The notes below the pieces were generated by a model. The model worked only from the letters and a program-made list of their open reading frames with translations, did not search any database and was not told the DNA's origin. Positions 51,287-59,922 of a stretch of 64,000 bases of DNA are shown here, one piece after another. The stretch's first letter is position 1, and every line of letters begins with the position of its first letter. This DNA is from an uncultured Dehalococcoidia bacterium (GTDB lineage: Bacteria; Chloroflexota; Dehalococcoidia; Lucifugimonadales; UBA3495). A program made the translations under genes and the position numbers. The stretch covers positions 3,154,608 through 3,218,607 of the forward strand of contig OX638345.1 in NCBI GenBank assembly GCA_951813535.1, given 5' to 3'.

Positions 51287-51996
51287 ATGGGCACGAGATG
51301 GATATGTATGCCAGCGTGCCGTCCAGCAGCGCAGGGTTCTCCGCGCCGTTTCCGGCAGTGGTGGTAGCCCAGCACGCCACCGGTGTGGACGCGTTCATAC
51401 AGGACATCTGCGATCGGTTGGCGGCGGATGGCTACGCGGCGGTCGCGCCCAATCTGTACCATCGGCATAGCAAAGAAGCGATTGCCGCGTCTGCCGGCGG
51501 TGGACCACGGCCAAGTCCGGCGACGCTGCTCAGCGACCCAAGCATCGTTGCCGACATGACCGCAACCGTTGACTGGCTACTCAGCCACGACGCCGTTCAG
51601 AGCGACCAGATCGGCGTAACGGGATTCTGCATGGGCGGACGCGTGGCATGGCTGGCAGCCGCAACCAACCCGAACTTCAAGGCCGTGGTCCCGTATTACG
51701 GCGGCAACCTGATGACCACCTGGGGCACCGGAGAAACGCCTCCGTTTGATTTGGCAAATAATATCGACTGCCCCATGCTGTTCCACTTCGGCGAGATTGA
51801 CGCCAACCCGTCGCAGGACGATATGCGGAAGATCGACGCCGAACTGGACCGGCTGGGAAAGGCGCACCAGTTCCATACGTACGCCGGAGCCGACCACGCC
51901 TTCATGAACCCGTCTGGCGGCAGGTACCAGGAAGCCGCGGCGGTGGCATCCTGGCCGCGCACCCTGGAGTTCTTTGCGCAGCACCTGAAGGGTTAG
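51256..51996 (+). CDS. Dienelactone hydrolase-family protein
   Basis: A 246-residue alpha/beta hydrolase. The catalytic Cys is in VTGFCMGGRVAWLAA near residue 123, the Asp in FGEIDANPSQDDM near 178, and the His in AGADHAFMNPSG near 214. The first strand begins PFPAVVVAQHATGVDAFIQ. Dienelactone hydrolases open lactone rings in catechol breakdown. AGGAGGAG precedes the ATG. A close paralogue follows at 52075. Confidence 0.9.
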   Translation: MASFWEKINVDGHEMDMYASVPSSSAGFSAPFPAVVVAQHATGVDAFIQDICDRLAADGYAAVAPNLYHRHSKEAIAASAGGGPRPSPATLLSDPSIVADMTATVDWLLSHDAVQSDQIGVTGFCMGGRVAWLAAATNPNFKAVVPYYGGNLMTTWGTGETPPFDLANNIDCPMLFHFGEIDANPSQDDMRKIDAELDRLGKAHQFHTYAGADHAFMNPSGGRYQEAAAVASWPRTLEFFAQHLKG

Positions 51997-52074
51997 CAAA
52001 TCCCATGGGACGGACCATCATCGTCGTCCCAGCGTAACGTGTACCGTAATTCCGTCGAAACAGGAGGTATCACC

Positions 52075-52800
52075 ATGGCCAGTTTCTGGGAAAAACTCAC
52101 AGTTGACGGCAGCGAAATGGATATGTACGCCAGCGTGCCCAGCAGCAGCGCCGGTTTTTCCGCTCCCTATCCGGCGGTGGTGGTGGCGCAGCACGGCGGG
52201 GGCGTGGACGAGTTCATCCAAACCATCTGCGACCGACTGGCCGCCGAGGGCTACGCCGCCGTGGCTCCGAACCTGTACCACCGTAACTCAGACGAGGTGA
52301 TGAACGCCGACCCGCGACCCCGGCCCTGGGACGTGCTCAGCGACCCCGGCATCGTGGCCGACGTCAACGCCACGGTGGAATGGCTGCGCAACCACGACGC
52401 GGTGACCGACCGCATCGGCGTGACCGGCTTCTGCATGGGCGGACGCGTGGCCTGGCTGGCCGCGGCTAGCAACCCTCACTTCAGCGCCGTCGCGCCGTAT
52501 TACGGTGGCAACCTCCTGGTGACGTGGGGAGCGGGCGAGACGCCCCCGTTCGAACTGGCCGCCAATATCAACTGCCCGATGTTATTCCACTTCGGCGAGG
52601 TCGACGAAAATCCCTCACAGGATGACATGCGCAGGTTCGACGAGGAATTGAACCGTCTGGGCAAGGAGCACCAGTTCTACGTGTACCGGGACGCCGATCA
52701 CGCCTTCATGGACTTCACTGGCCCACGCTACCATAAGGAAGCCGCCGACCGCTCGTGGCCTCGAACCCTGGAGTTCTTCGCGCAGCATCTCAAGTCCTGA
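52075..52800 (+). CDS. Dienelactone hydrolase-family protein (tandem paralogue)
   Basis: A 241-residue paralogue of the preceding gene with the same motifs: GVTGFCMGGRVAWLAA with the nucleophile Cys, FGEVDENPSQDDM and RDADHAFMDFTG. I start it at the ATG at 52075, with CAGGAGGTATCACC upstream. The two genes are collinear and very similar, so this is a recent tandem duplication. The first copy has a Ser/Ala/Gly-rich insert near residue 77 where this one has VMNADPRPRP. Confidence 0.9.
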   Translation: MASFWEKLTVDGSEMDMYASVPSSSAGFSAPYPAVVVAQHGGGVDEFIQTICDRLAAEGYAAVAPNLYHRNSDEVMNADPRPRPWDVLSDPGIVADVNATVEWLRNHDAVTDRIGVTGFCMGGRVAWLAAASNPHFSAVAPYYGGNLLVTWGAGETPPFELAANINCPMLFHFGEVDENPSQDDMRRFDEELNRLGKEHQFYVYRDADHAFMDFTGPRYHKEAADRSWPRTLEFFAQHLKS

Positions 52801-52874
52801 GGGTCTGACAGACCCGGATGATTATTCATCCCGGCACGATATTTCATCATCAACACTGACCAAGGAGTTTTCCA

Positions 52875-53399
52875 ATGCCTCGAGTAGCGCTTGATTTGGA
52901 ACAGAAAGAGGACCTGTCCGTACTCAACTCCGACGGATGGCGTGTCGCGCAGGGTCTCGAACCGGGCGAACCCAACCAGGGCCTGGTGGCGGAAAAGCTG
53001 GGCAGCAATGCTCGCCTGCCGGACTATGATGACTCCGGCTGGGAGAGCGGCGCGGATTTCCAGAAGCGTTATTCGGTGGGGTTCACCTTCGCCTGGTATC
53101 GGTTGCGGTTCACCATGCCGGAGACGGTGAAGGGCCAGGATGTGACCACCTGCCGGGTCTGGTTCGAGACCAACGTGGACAACTATGGCGAGGTGTTCGT
53201 CGACGGGAAGATCGACCGCAACATCGGCGTGGTAACGGGCAACAACACGCCCAAGCGCGTCCTGGTCGAAGAGCCAGGCCAGCCGGGCCAGGAACACGTC
53301 ATCGCCGTGCTGGTGGCCAATGCGCCGCTTGGCGAGCCCGTGGGCGCCATCTTTATGCGCCACGCCACGCTGGCGTTTGAATCGCAGCCGCCGCAGTGA
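52875..53399 (+). CDS. Galactose-binding-like (jelly-roll) protein
   Basis: A 174-residue all-beta protein. It resembles the sugar-binding domain at the N-terminus of family 2 glycoside hydrolases: LPDYDDSGWESGADFQ, then WYRLRFTMPETVKGQ and VWFETNVDNYGEVFVDGK. GNNTPKRVLVEE follows. It has no catalytic barrel and no signal peptide. Proteins like this are often free-standing carbohydrate- or ligand-binding domains. GGAGTTTTCCA precedes the ATG. It follows the dienelactone hydrolase pair by 74 bases. Confidence 0.7.
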   Translation: MPRVALDLEQKEDLSVLNSDGWRVAQGLEPGEPNQGLVAEKLGSNARLPDYDDSGWESGADFQKRYSVGFTFAWYRLRFTMPETVKGQDVTTCRVWFETNVDNYGEVFVDGKIDRNIGVVTGNNTPKRVLVEEPGQPGQEHVIAVLVANAPLGEPVGAIFMRHATLAFESQPPQ

Positions 53400-53513
53400 T
53401 GGCGTGATCAAAGGTCCAGGGACGTTTCCGAAGCGACTTGTGCCATCGCCTCGCGGAACTTGAGCAAATGATGGCTATTTTGGTCACACCTGACACAAAC
53501 GGGAGCTTTCAGT

Positions 53514-54938
53514 ATGTGCCATGGTGGTCGATTCGAGGGTGTGGACAGGTTGGTGAGAACCTTGAGCCTGTTATTGTTGCTGGGGTTGGTTGCGCCGGCT
53601 TTGGTCGCGTGCGGCTCTGCCGACACGTCGGACTCGGAACGCAGGGAGCGCGTAGATCGGGAATCCCGAGAAGAGCCTGGCCTAACCGGAGACAAGTTGT
53701 CCGGCTCCATAGATTCACTCTTGTCCGGGTTTGGCGACAATTCTGCCGTCCCGTCAGAGCCGAGCCCTTCGGCAAGGGACAAGGCGACTGATCAACAAAC
53801 CGGCAAGACAGGATCCGCATCTTCGCTGATCAGCGGCTTGGTCTCGAGTAAAGCGACCGACAGGGACGAGACTGTCGATTTGACGCGTGTTTATGTCCCT
53901 GATGTCTATGGGATCAAGTTGATTGGCGCTGCAAACCAAACTGAGTTGCAGAATTTTCGGCCGCTAGACAGCGGGAGTACAGATTCTCCGGAAAACCTGT
54001 ATTCCGCGATGAAAAAGCAAGTTGATGATCTCCCTCATGAGACAGTGATTCAACCGGATGTTCATGGGATTGCGCTCGTGATCGCGTTCGATTGCAGTCA
54101 GGTCGGCAACATTTCGTTGAACGCATCATATCGCCTGATCGACGTCACCGTTCCAAATGATCCATTCCTGATGATTACAGAGCCGATATTAGTGGAGCGA
54201 AAACAGGGATCGGTAAAAAACGACCACACTGCCAGAGGATGCATAACTACCAAAGGCTTGCAAATGCCCTCCGATGGGTGGCCAGTCGGGTCTTTCCGCA
54301 TCGATGTGCTGGACGATCAAGGCAATATCATGGACAGCGAATCTTTTGAGGTTTCGGAGAATAAGCCTTATCAACCCGCGGCAATTAGCCCGCTTAACTC
54401 GGGCGTCGCACCGCTACAGATTGAGCTGGACAACGCTGGTTCGCTCGGATCAACTACCCCGGTTGAAATAAGAATAAACAGTACATTCATCATTGAACCA
54501 AACGAACTCGATTTGAAAATCTCATACGATGACGGACGATATACCAACACCGCTACGTTCTCTAATGCCAACCGCATCTTGCCCGCGGAAGCGTTTGTGT
54601 ACATGAATTATCATTACACGCGGTTGGACCAATCCCTGACGGGTACCGCCATCACTGCCGTATTGGCGTTTGTTCCCGAAGGCGATCTGGAGTGTTGGCA
54701 TGACGTTGCCGCGTCCGATCTGAGAAGGCTTCACGCTTTTGACTCCCGGGGAGTGTACGATTGCGACTGGATACCACAAGGTGGCGCGAACGAATATCGA
54801 CCCTCCCCTAACCAACCAGGTTGGTGCTACCACCCTGGAAATTTTGATGTGATGGTCCCGTGTGAGGGTGATTCCATACCGGATGACAACCGTCATTTGC
54901 TAAATATTCCCCCGACAGCCACACCCAGGCGCCCATAA
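53514..54938 (+). CDS. Hypothetical lipoprotein
   Basis: A 474-residue protein with a lipoprotein signal: a basic stretch, LLLLLGLVAPALVACG with Cys33, and a Ser/Asp/Glu/Arg-rich linker to about residue 110. GGGAG lies 8 bases before the ATG. The rest is beta-rich with no domain I recognise, and has several Cys residues, including a CWHD and a CDW. The C-terminal quarter has a PGWCYHPGNFDVMVPC segment. The gene is A+T-richer than neighbours (28 of 60 bases G/C in 54421-54480), suggesting acquisition. It should be exported and anchored at the membrane. Confidence 0.7.
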   Translation: MCHGGRFEGVDRLVRTLSLLLLLGLVAPALVACGSADTSDSERRERVDRESREEPGLTGDKLSGSIDSLLSGFGDNSAVPSEPSPSARDKATDQQTGKTGSASSLISGLVSSKATDRDETVDLTRVYVPDVYGIKLIGAANQTELQNFRPLDSGSTDSPENLYSAMKKQVDDLPHETVIQPDVHGIALVIAFDCSQVGNISLNASYRLIDVTVPNDPFLMITEPILVERKQGSVKNDHTARGCITTKGLQMPSDGWPVGSFRIDVLDDQGNIMDSESFEVSENKPYQPAAISPLNSGVAPLQIELDNAGSLGSTTPVEIRINSTFIIEPNELDLKISYDDGRYTNTATFSNANRILPAEAFVYMNYHYTRLDQSLTGTAITAVLAFVPEGDLECWHDVAASDLRRLHAFDSRGVYDCDWIPQGGANEYRPSPNQPGWCYHPGNFDVMVPCEGDSIPDDNRHLLNIPPTATPRRP

Positions 54939-55232
54939 CCGTTGACGCGTTGTGATCGTTTCAACGATGGGCAGGGAGCGCCCTCGGACGATACCGCCAT
55001 TGGGTTGGGGGCACATGTATTTTGTTTTCTGTCCATGGGACCTTGTCCTGCGATGTTGTCGATCAGTTGCTCCGTGTGTTGAACATTGGCGCAGAGTCCT
55101 CCGTCTCGCGGCAACGGCCAATCGCGGGTACTAACTGTCTCCCCAACGTCGCCCGTTCCTGCATGGTGTACAATTCGCGCAAGTTGACGGGCGCCCGCCC
55201 CGAGCGGGCCGCCACGTCTTGGAGGCTTCGCT

Positions 55233-56753
55233 ATGGCCACCCGCTCTTTCGCCGGCACCGTGAACGCGCCGGATTTTCCCGCAAACGTTGAATGGATCAA
55301 CACCGACCGGCCGTTGAGCATGGAAGACCTGCGCGGCAAGTTGGTGGTGCTCGACTTCTGGACCTACTGTTGAGTGAACTGCATGCACGTCTTTCCGCAG
55401 TTGCGGAAAATGGAAGAGAAGTACGCTGATGAGCTCGTGGTCATCGGGGTCCATTCGGCCAAGTTCCCCAATGAAAAGTACGCTGACAACGTGCTGCTCG
55501 CGGCACAGCGCTACGAGCTGAAGCACCCCATTGTCAACGACGCGGAGTTCGAGGTCTGGCGCCAGTACGCATGCCGAGCGTGGCCAACGCTGATGTTCGT
55601 TGATCCCGCGGGCAAAGTTATCGGGAAACACGAGGGCGAGTTGCCCTACGAAGCGTTCGACGACCTGCTGGGCCGGATGATCGCTGAGTTCGACGAAAAG
55701 GGCATGATCGACCGGCGCAACCTGGGTCTCGTGCCGGAGGTTGTGGAGCAGTCGGCGCTGGCGTTTCCCGGCAAGGTGCTGGCGGACGGGCCAGGCAACC
55801 GGCTCTTCATCGCCGATACAAACCACAACCGCATCGTCATGACCGACCTGGATGGTCAGACCCAGGCGGTTATAGGTTCAGGCGCCGAGGGCTTTGCAGA
55901 CGGCGACTACCCCACCGCCGCGTTCAACCACCCCCAGGGTATGGAACTCCTGGGTGACACGCTGTACGTCGCCGACACGGAGAACCACGCCATCCGCCGG
56001 ATTGACCTGGCCAACGGTACGGTCGATACCATCGCCGGAATAGGCGAACAGGGACACGACCGCCAGGCCCAGGGCCCCGGACGTCAGGTGGCGCTGAGCA
56101 GCCCGTGGGACCTGGTGCACCACGAAGGGACGCTATACATCGCCATGGCCGGAATTCACCAGTTGTGGCGGCTGACGCTGGCCGACGGCGTGGTTTGTCC
56201 CCACGCGGGCACCGGTGGAGAGAACATCGACAACGGCCCATTGGCGCAGGCGACGCTGGCCCAGCCCAGCGGCATCGTCGTGGGCAATGACCGGGGGGAT
56301 AACTCCATCCTGTATTTCGCAGATTCGGAGACCAGCAGCGTGAGAAGCGCCGGCATCGACCCGGTCACCGGCCGCGTGGCAACGCTCGTGGGGATCGACC
56401 TTTTCGCTTTTGGCGACCGGGATGGCGTGGAACACAACGTGCGCTTGCAGCACCCCATCGGCATCGAATGGCACCAGGGCGAGCTGTTCATCGCCGACAC
56501 CTACAATCACAAGATCAAGAAGGTCCTGCCCCTGACCCGCTCCGTACAGACGGTGCTGGGTTCCGGGGCGATGGGTCTGCACGATGGCGCCGGCCGGCTG
56601 GCTACCTTCAGCGAGCCCAGCGGATTGAGTTTCGCCAGGTTCGACGACGGACGGGAGCCATTGCTGTTCATCGCTGACACCAACAACCACGCCATACGCG
56701 TTGCAGACATCGCCGCTGACGAGGTTCGGACCCTCGAAATCCACGGATTGTGA
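55233..56753 (+). CDS. Thioredoxin-like NHL-repeat protein (NHLRC2 type), likely selenoprotein
   Basis: An NHLRC2-type protein of 506 residues if the in-frame TGA at 55371-55373 is read as selenocysteine. It starts at the ATG at 55233 with GGAGG 7 bases upstream. The N-terminus [18 protein letters not shown] and VVLDFWTYC leads to C46-U47-V48-N49-C50, where relatives have Cys-Cys-Ile-Asn-Cys. This gives a UxxC redox motif in a thioredoxin-like domain (to about residue 165). NHL propeller blades follow, for example [16 protein letters not shown]. Without recoding, only 46 residues or a headless protein would be made. A point mutation is the alternative. Confidence 0.85.
55371..55409 (+). promoter_or_regulatory. 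Candidate bacterial SECIS element with its UGA
   Basis: The UGA at 55371-55373 is followed by a hairpin whose 7-base arms TTTCCGC (55392-55398) and GCGGAAA (55403-55409) pair perfectly around the loop AGTT. The loop has G at its second position, and 25 bases separate the UGA from the loop. Both fit the published bacterial SECIS pattern: a small apical loop, a G in its first two bases, and about 16-37 bases of spacing. It would bind the elongation factor SelB. Confidence 0.8.
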
Positions 56754-56887
56754 TCCCAACCCGGTATCCGGCAAGAGCCTGAAGCAGGCGGCGTTCTCGA
56801 GCGGGCCAAAGGGGGGCCGCGTCGCCCAATTATCCGGTCGCGGGTGAATTTATGGGACGCGGTAGCGCCCCCGGCTCGAGGGGCTCT

Positions 56888-56896
56888 TGCTATAAT
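56888..56896 (+). promoter_or_regulatory. Candidate extended -10 box of the 56970 gene
   Basis: TGCTATAAT, an extended -10 with a perfect hexamer, 73 bases before the ATG at 56970. There is no -35. It matches the string at 47781-47789 on the other strand. Confidence 0.5.
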
Positions 56897-56969
56897 TGGT
56901 GCCCGCAACCGTTATGTTCGGCACAGCGGCCCGAGGGGTTGCTGTGGCCTATTCCACCCAGGAGATCCA

Positions 56970-57422
56970 ATGACCACACCCACCTCTTCAGACTTCCCCA
57001 CGGCTTCCGACTACGCAGTCCATACCGATGACAACATCACCTTGCTGGCCAGCAAGATAATCCGGGACGTGCTGGTGACCCGGGGCGAACCCATCCGCCG
57101 GGCCCAACTTTGGCAAGCTGTAGAACTGGCCATGGGAGAACGCTCCCCCGACGTCGACGGTGTGCTGAAACGTGACTGGTTCACCAACCAGGACACGGGT
57201 CCCGGCCGGTGGAAGCTGACAGACATCGCCGGCGCCGAAGCTTCGCCTTTCATGGACGCGTCGGGAACGGTAAACCTGGCTGCGGTGGTGGAATATATGC
57301 GCGTCTGTCGCCAGGGCGAAGCACCTTACATCGGCGACCTGGGGGACTTCATCAAGATCTGCAACCCCAGCGTTGAACTGGACGCCGGGTGGCTGGTTGG
57401 CGGCAATATAACGCGAGCATAA
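56970..57422 (+). CDS. Hypothetical protein upstream of a PaREP1-like gene
   Basis: A 150-residue protein that I do not recognise. I start it at the ATG at 56970 with GGAGATCC upstream. It is soluble and looks alpha/beta: ITLLASKIIRDVLVTRGEPIRRAQLWQAVELAMG resembles the helical part of a winged helix (quoted in two parts), then a region ending GRWKLTDIAG. The stop is five bases before the start of the PaREP1/HEPN-like gene, so the two are co-transcribed. It may be a regulatory partner. Confidence 0.62.
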   Translation: MTTPTSSDFPTASDYAVHTDDNITLLASKIIRDVLVTRGEPIRRAQLWQAVELAMGERSPDVDGVLKRDWFTNQDTGPGRWKLTDIAGAEASPFMDASGTVNLAAVVEYMRVCRQGEAPYIGDLGDFIKICNPSVELDAGWLVGGNITRA

Positions 57423-57427
57423 AACCC

Positions 57428-57796
57428 ATGGCGACAAGTGCGGACACCATCGCCTATGACCAGGAACGCAGCCGGCATTTTCTGGATCTCGTGGACGACG
57501 AACTGGCCCGTGGCGAGTTGGAAGAGGCCAGCAAAAAAGTTTGGGGCGCGGCCGCTCATGCCATCAAAGCGGTGGCGGAACGCCGGGGTTGGGAGCACCA
57601 CGCTCACAATCTTTTAGAACAGGCGGTTAATCGGTTGGTGCGCGAAGAGGGCGCGCCGATGGACCTGTGGATTCAGTATCTGACTGCGTCCGCCTACCAC
57701 CATCGATTTTATGGAGGGCCGCCTCCCGATGATGCAATTCGGGCCGGGAAAGAACTCATAGCCCAATTCATAGATACGCTGGAACGCCTGGATTGA
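57428..57796 (+). CDS. PaREP1/HEPN-type small helical protein
   Basis: A 122-residue all-helical protein. SRHFLDLVDDELARGELEEA then KVWGAAAHAIKAVAERRGW is the pattern of PaREP1-type proteins, a HEPN-like family common in archaea and some Chloroflexota. It lacks the R-x4-6-H motif of RNase HEPNs, though HxxH appears as HHAHNLL near residue 55. Function is unknown; HEPN proteins often act with nucleotidyltransferases, and none is here. It starts five bases after the 56970 gene. Confidence 0.7.
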   Translation: MATSADTIAYDQERSRHFLDLVDDELARGELEEASKKVWGAAAHAIKAVAERRGWEHHAHNLLEQAVNRLVREEGAPMDLWIQYLTASAYHHRFYGGPPPDDAIRAGKELIAQFIDTLERLD

Positions 57797-57899
57797 ACGG
57801 CGCGGCCCATCACTACCTGACCGCACCGTTGGCGTGCGCCACCTTGAGATAACCCGGGGTCTCTGCGCCCCGGACTGCTGAACCTCCCTGCCGGCGGTC

Positions 57900-57908
57900 T
57901 GTTATACT
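57900..57908 (+). promoter_or_regulatory. Candidate extended -10 box of the AprA-like gene
   Basis: TGTTATACT, an extended -10 with five of six hexamer positions, 93 bases before the ATG at 58002. The best -35 match, CTGAAC, is 19 bases away and weak. Confidence 0.4.
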
Positions 57909-58001
57909 GCCCGTCGCCGCATTCGGGCCTGACGCATGTTAAACGCCGTCTCAGTCCGCAGCGCACGTCCATAGATCATCCAAGAGGAGACTGTTCCCGA
58001 A

Positions 58002-59861
58002 ATGGCTGAACCAACAACCCGTATCGTTGAAAGCGACGTCCTGATCATCGGCGGCGGCATGTCCGGCTGCGGCGCGGCAATCGAAGCCCGCTATTGGGGT
58101 GGAGACGACCTGCGCATCGTGATGGTGGACAAGGCGGCCACCGACCGCAGCGGAGCAGTTGGCGAAGGGCTGTCCGCCATCAACATGTACATGGGGATGC
58201 GGCACGGTTGGAATCAGCCGGAAGACTACGTCGAGTACGTTCGGAACGACATGATGGGCATCTCCCGCGAGGACCTCGTGTACGACATCGCTCGCCACGT
58301 GGACAGCAGCGTGCACATGTTCGAGGAGTGGGGCCTTCCCTTCTGGTACGACGACGAAGGGCTGTACGTCCGTGAGGGTCGCTGGCAGGTGATGATTCAC
58401 GGTGAGGCCTACAAGCCCATCGTATCCGAGGCAACCAAGAAGGTGATCGGTCCGGAGGACCACTACGAGCGGGTTTTCATCTCCCACCTGTTCACCGACG
58501 CTGACGACTCGAACCGGATCGCCGGGGCAGTCGGCTTTGGTGTCCGCGAGGACGTGATCTACGTGTTCAAAGCTCGTGCAGTCATCAGCGCGGCCGGCGG
58601 AGCAACCGCGTTGTTCCGGCCCCGCAGCGTTGGTGAGGGAATGGGTCGCACGTGGTACTCCATCTTCGACACCGGATCAGTGTACGGGTTGGTGATCCCA
58701 GTGGGCGCCGAGATGACCCAGATGGAGCACCGCTTCGTCCCCAGTCGGTTCAAGGACTCCTATGGGCCGGTGGGCGCGTGGTCGCAGCTGTTTCGCGCCG
58801 ACCTGACCAACGCGGCCGGCGAAAACTATTTCATCAACCGGCTCCCGGAGCTCAAAAAGTACGATCCCTACGGGTCGGCGTTCCCTACGCCAACTCCTCT
58901 GCGCAACCACCTTCTGTGGACGGAGATCCAGGCCGGCAACGGGCCGATCCAGCTCAAAACCCCGGAGGCCATCGACGCGCTGGCCGCCGGCGACGAAGCA
59001 CGGAAACGGGAGATCATCGCGGAGGCGTGGGAAGACTTCCTGGACATGACGATCTCTCAAGCCATTCTTTGGGCGGCACACAATATCGCTCCGGAGGAAC
59101 GTCCTTCCGAGGTCGTGCTGGCCGAGCCGTACATCATGGGCAGCCACAGCGGCGAATCAGGGGCGTGGGTCAGCGGCCCTTCGGATGTCGCGCCCGACGG
59201 ATACCACTGGGGCTATAACAAGATGACCACAGTGCAGGGCCTGTTTGCCGCCGGCGACGGCGTGGGAGCGTGCCCGCACAAGTTCTCGTCGGGTTCCTTT
59301 ACCGAGGGACGACTGGCCGGCAAGTCAGCCGTGACCTACGCCATGGACAACCCGGGTCAACCCAATACGGACGACCACCAGATTGACGAGCTCAAGCGGA
59401 AGGTCTGGGCGCCGATGGTGACCTTCGAAGAGAACCAGTATGCGTCCAGCAACCCGGACGTTAATCCCAATTACCTGCTCCCGCGCCAGGGTCTGTACCG
59501 GCTCCAAAAGCTGATGGATGAGTACGTGGCGGGTGTTTCCGCTGGATTCACCACCAACGAAGCCACCATGCTGCGCGGATTGGAACTGCTGGGCATGTTC
59601 CGGGAAGACCTCGAGAAACTGGGAGCCCGCAACCGCCACGAATTGCTGCGCTGCCACGAACTGATCCACCGCGCCTGGGTTGGAGAAGCGCATCTGCGCC
59701 ACATGCTCCATCGCAAGGAAACCCGGTGGCCCGGCTTCTACTACCGGAGCGACTACCCCGAAATGGACGAGGCTAACTGGAAGGTGTTCGTCAATTCGCG
59801 TTACGACGCGGAGAAAGGCGAGTGGAACGTTTTCACCCGGCCCTGCCCGCAGGTGTTCTAG
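58002..59861 (+). CDS. AprA-type adenylylsulfate reductase alpha-subunit homologue, no AprB nearby
   Basis: A 619-residue FAD protein of the fumarate-reductase/AprA family. AprA hallmarks: LIIGGGMSGCGAAIEA at 15-30, RNDMMGISREDLVYDIARHVD near 84-104, and RWQVMIHGEAYKPIV near 127-141. FRPRSVGEGMGRTWYSI is near 207, FVPSRFKDSYGPVGAW holds R249, and YIMGSHSGESGAWVSGP holds H382. R249 and H382 are each 16 below R265 and H398, remembered as the APS-binding pair of Archaeoglobus AprA. The small AprB ferredoxin gene that normally precedes aprA is missing: a PaREP1-like gene is upstream and a DinB-like one downstream. It may act on sulfite/APS or on another substrate. Confidence 0.85.
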   Translation: MAEPTTRIVESDVLIIGGGMSGCGAAIEARYWGGDDLRIVMVDKAATDRSGAVGEGLSAINMYMGMRHGWNQPEDYVEYVRNDMMGISREDLVYDIARHVDSSVHMFEEWGLPFWYDDEGLYVREGRWQVMIHGEAYKPIVSEATKKVIGPEDHYERVFISHLFTDADDSNRIAGAVGFGVREDVIYVFKARAVISAAGGATALFRPRSVGEGMGRTWYSIFDTGSVYGLVIPVGAEMTQMEHRFVPSRFKDSYGPVGAWSQLFRADLTNAAGENYFINRLPELKKYDPYGSAFPTPTPLRNHLLWTEIQAGNGPIQLKTPEAIDALAAGDEARKREIIAEAWEDFLDMTISQAILWAAHNIAPEERPSEVVLAEPYIMGSHSGESGAWVSGPSDVAPDGYHWGYNKMTTVQGLFAAGDGVGACPHKFSSGSFTEGRLAGKSAVTYAMDNPGQPNTDDHQIDELKRKVWAPMVTFEENQYASSNPDVNPNYLLPRQGLYRLQKLMDEYVAGVSAGFTTNEATMLRGLELLGMFREDLEKLGARNRHELLRCHELIHRAWVGEAHLRHMLHRKETRWPGFYYRSDYPEMDEANWKVFVNSRYDAEKGEWNVFTRPCPQVF

Positions 59862-59922
59862 CCAACGACTGACCACCCTTTGGCGTCATCGCAACTCGGG
59901 ACGAGCGGACACGCAAGGCCAC

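Noticed and set aside
55374-56753. Independent gene starting at the GTG right after the TGA
   Set aside because: It would begin within the redox motif, without a ribosome binding site, and would discard the conserved strand before it. The upstream part has both homology and a GGAGG site, so readthrough as selenocysteine explains more.
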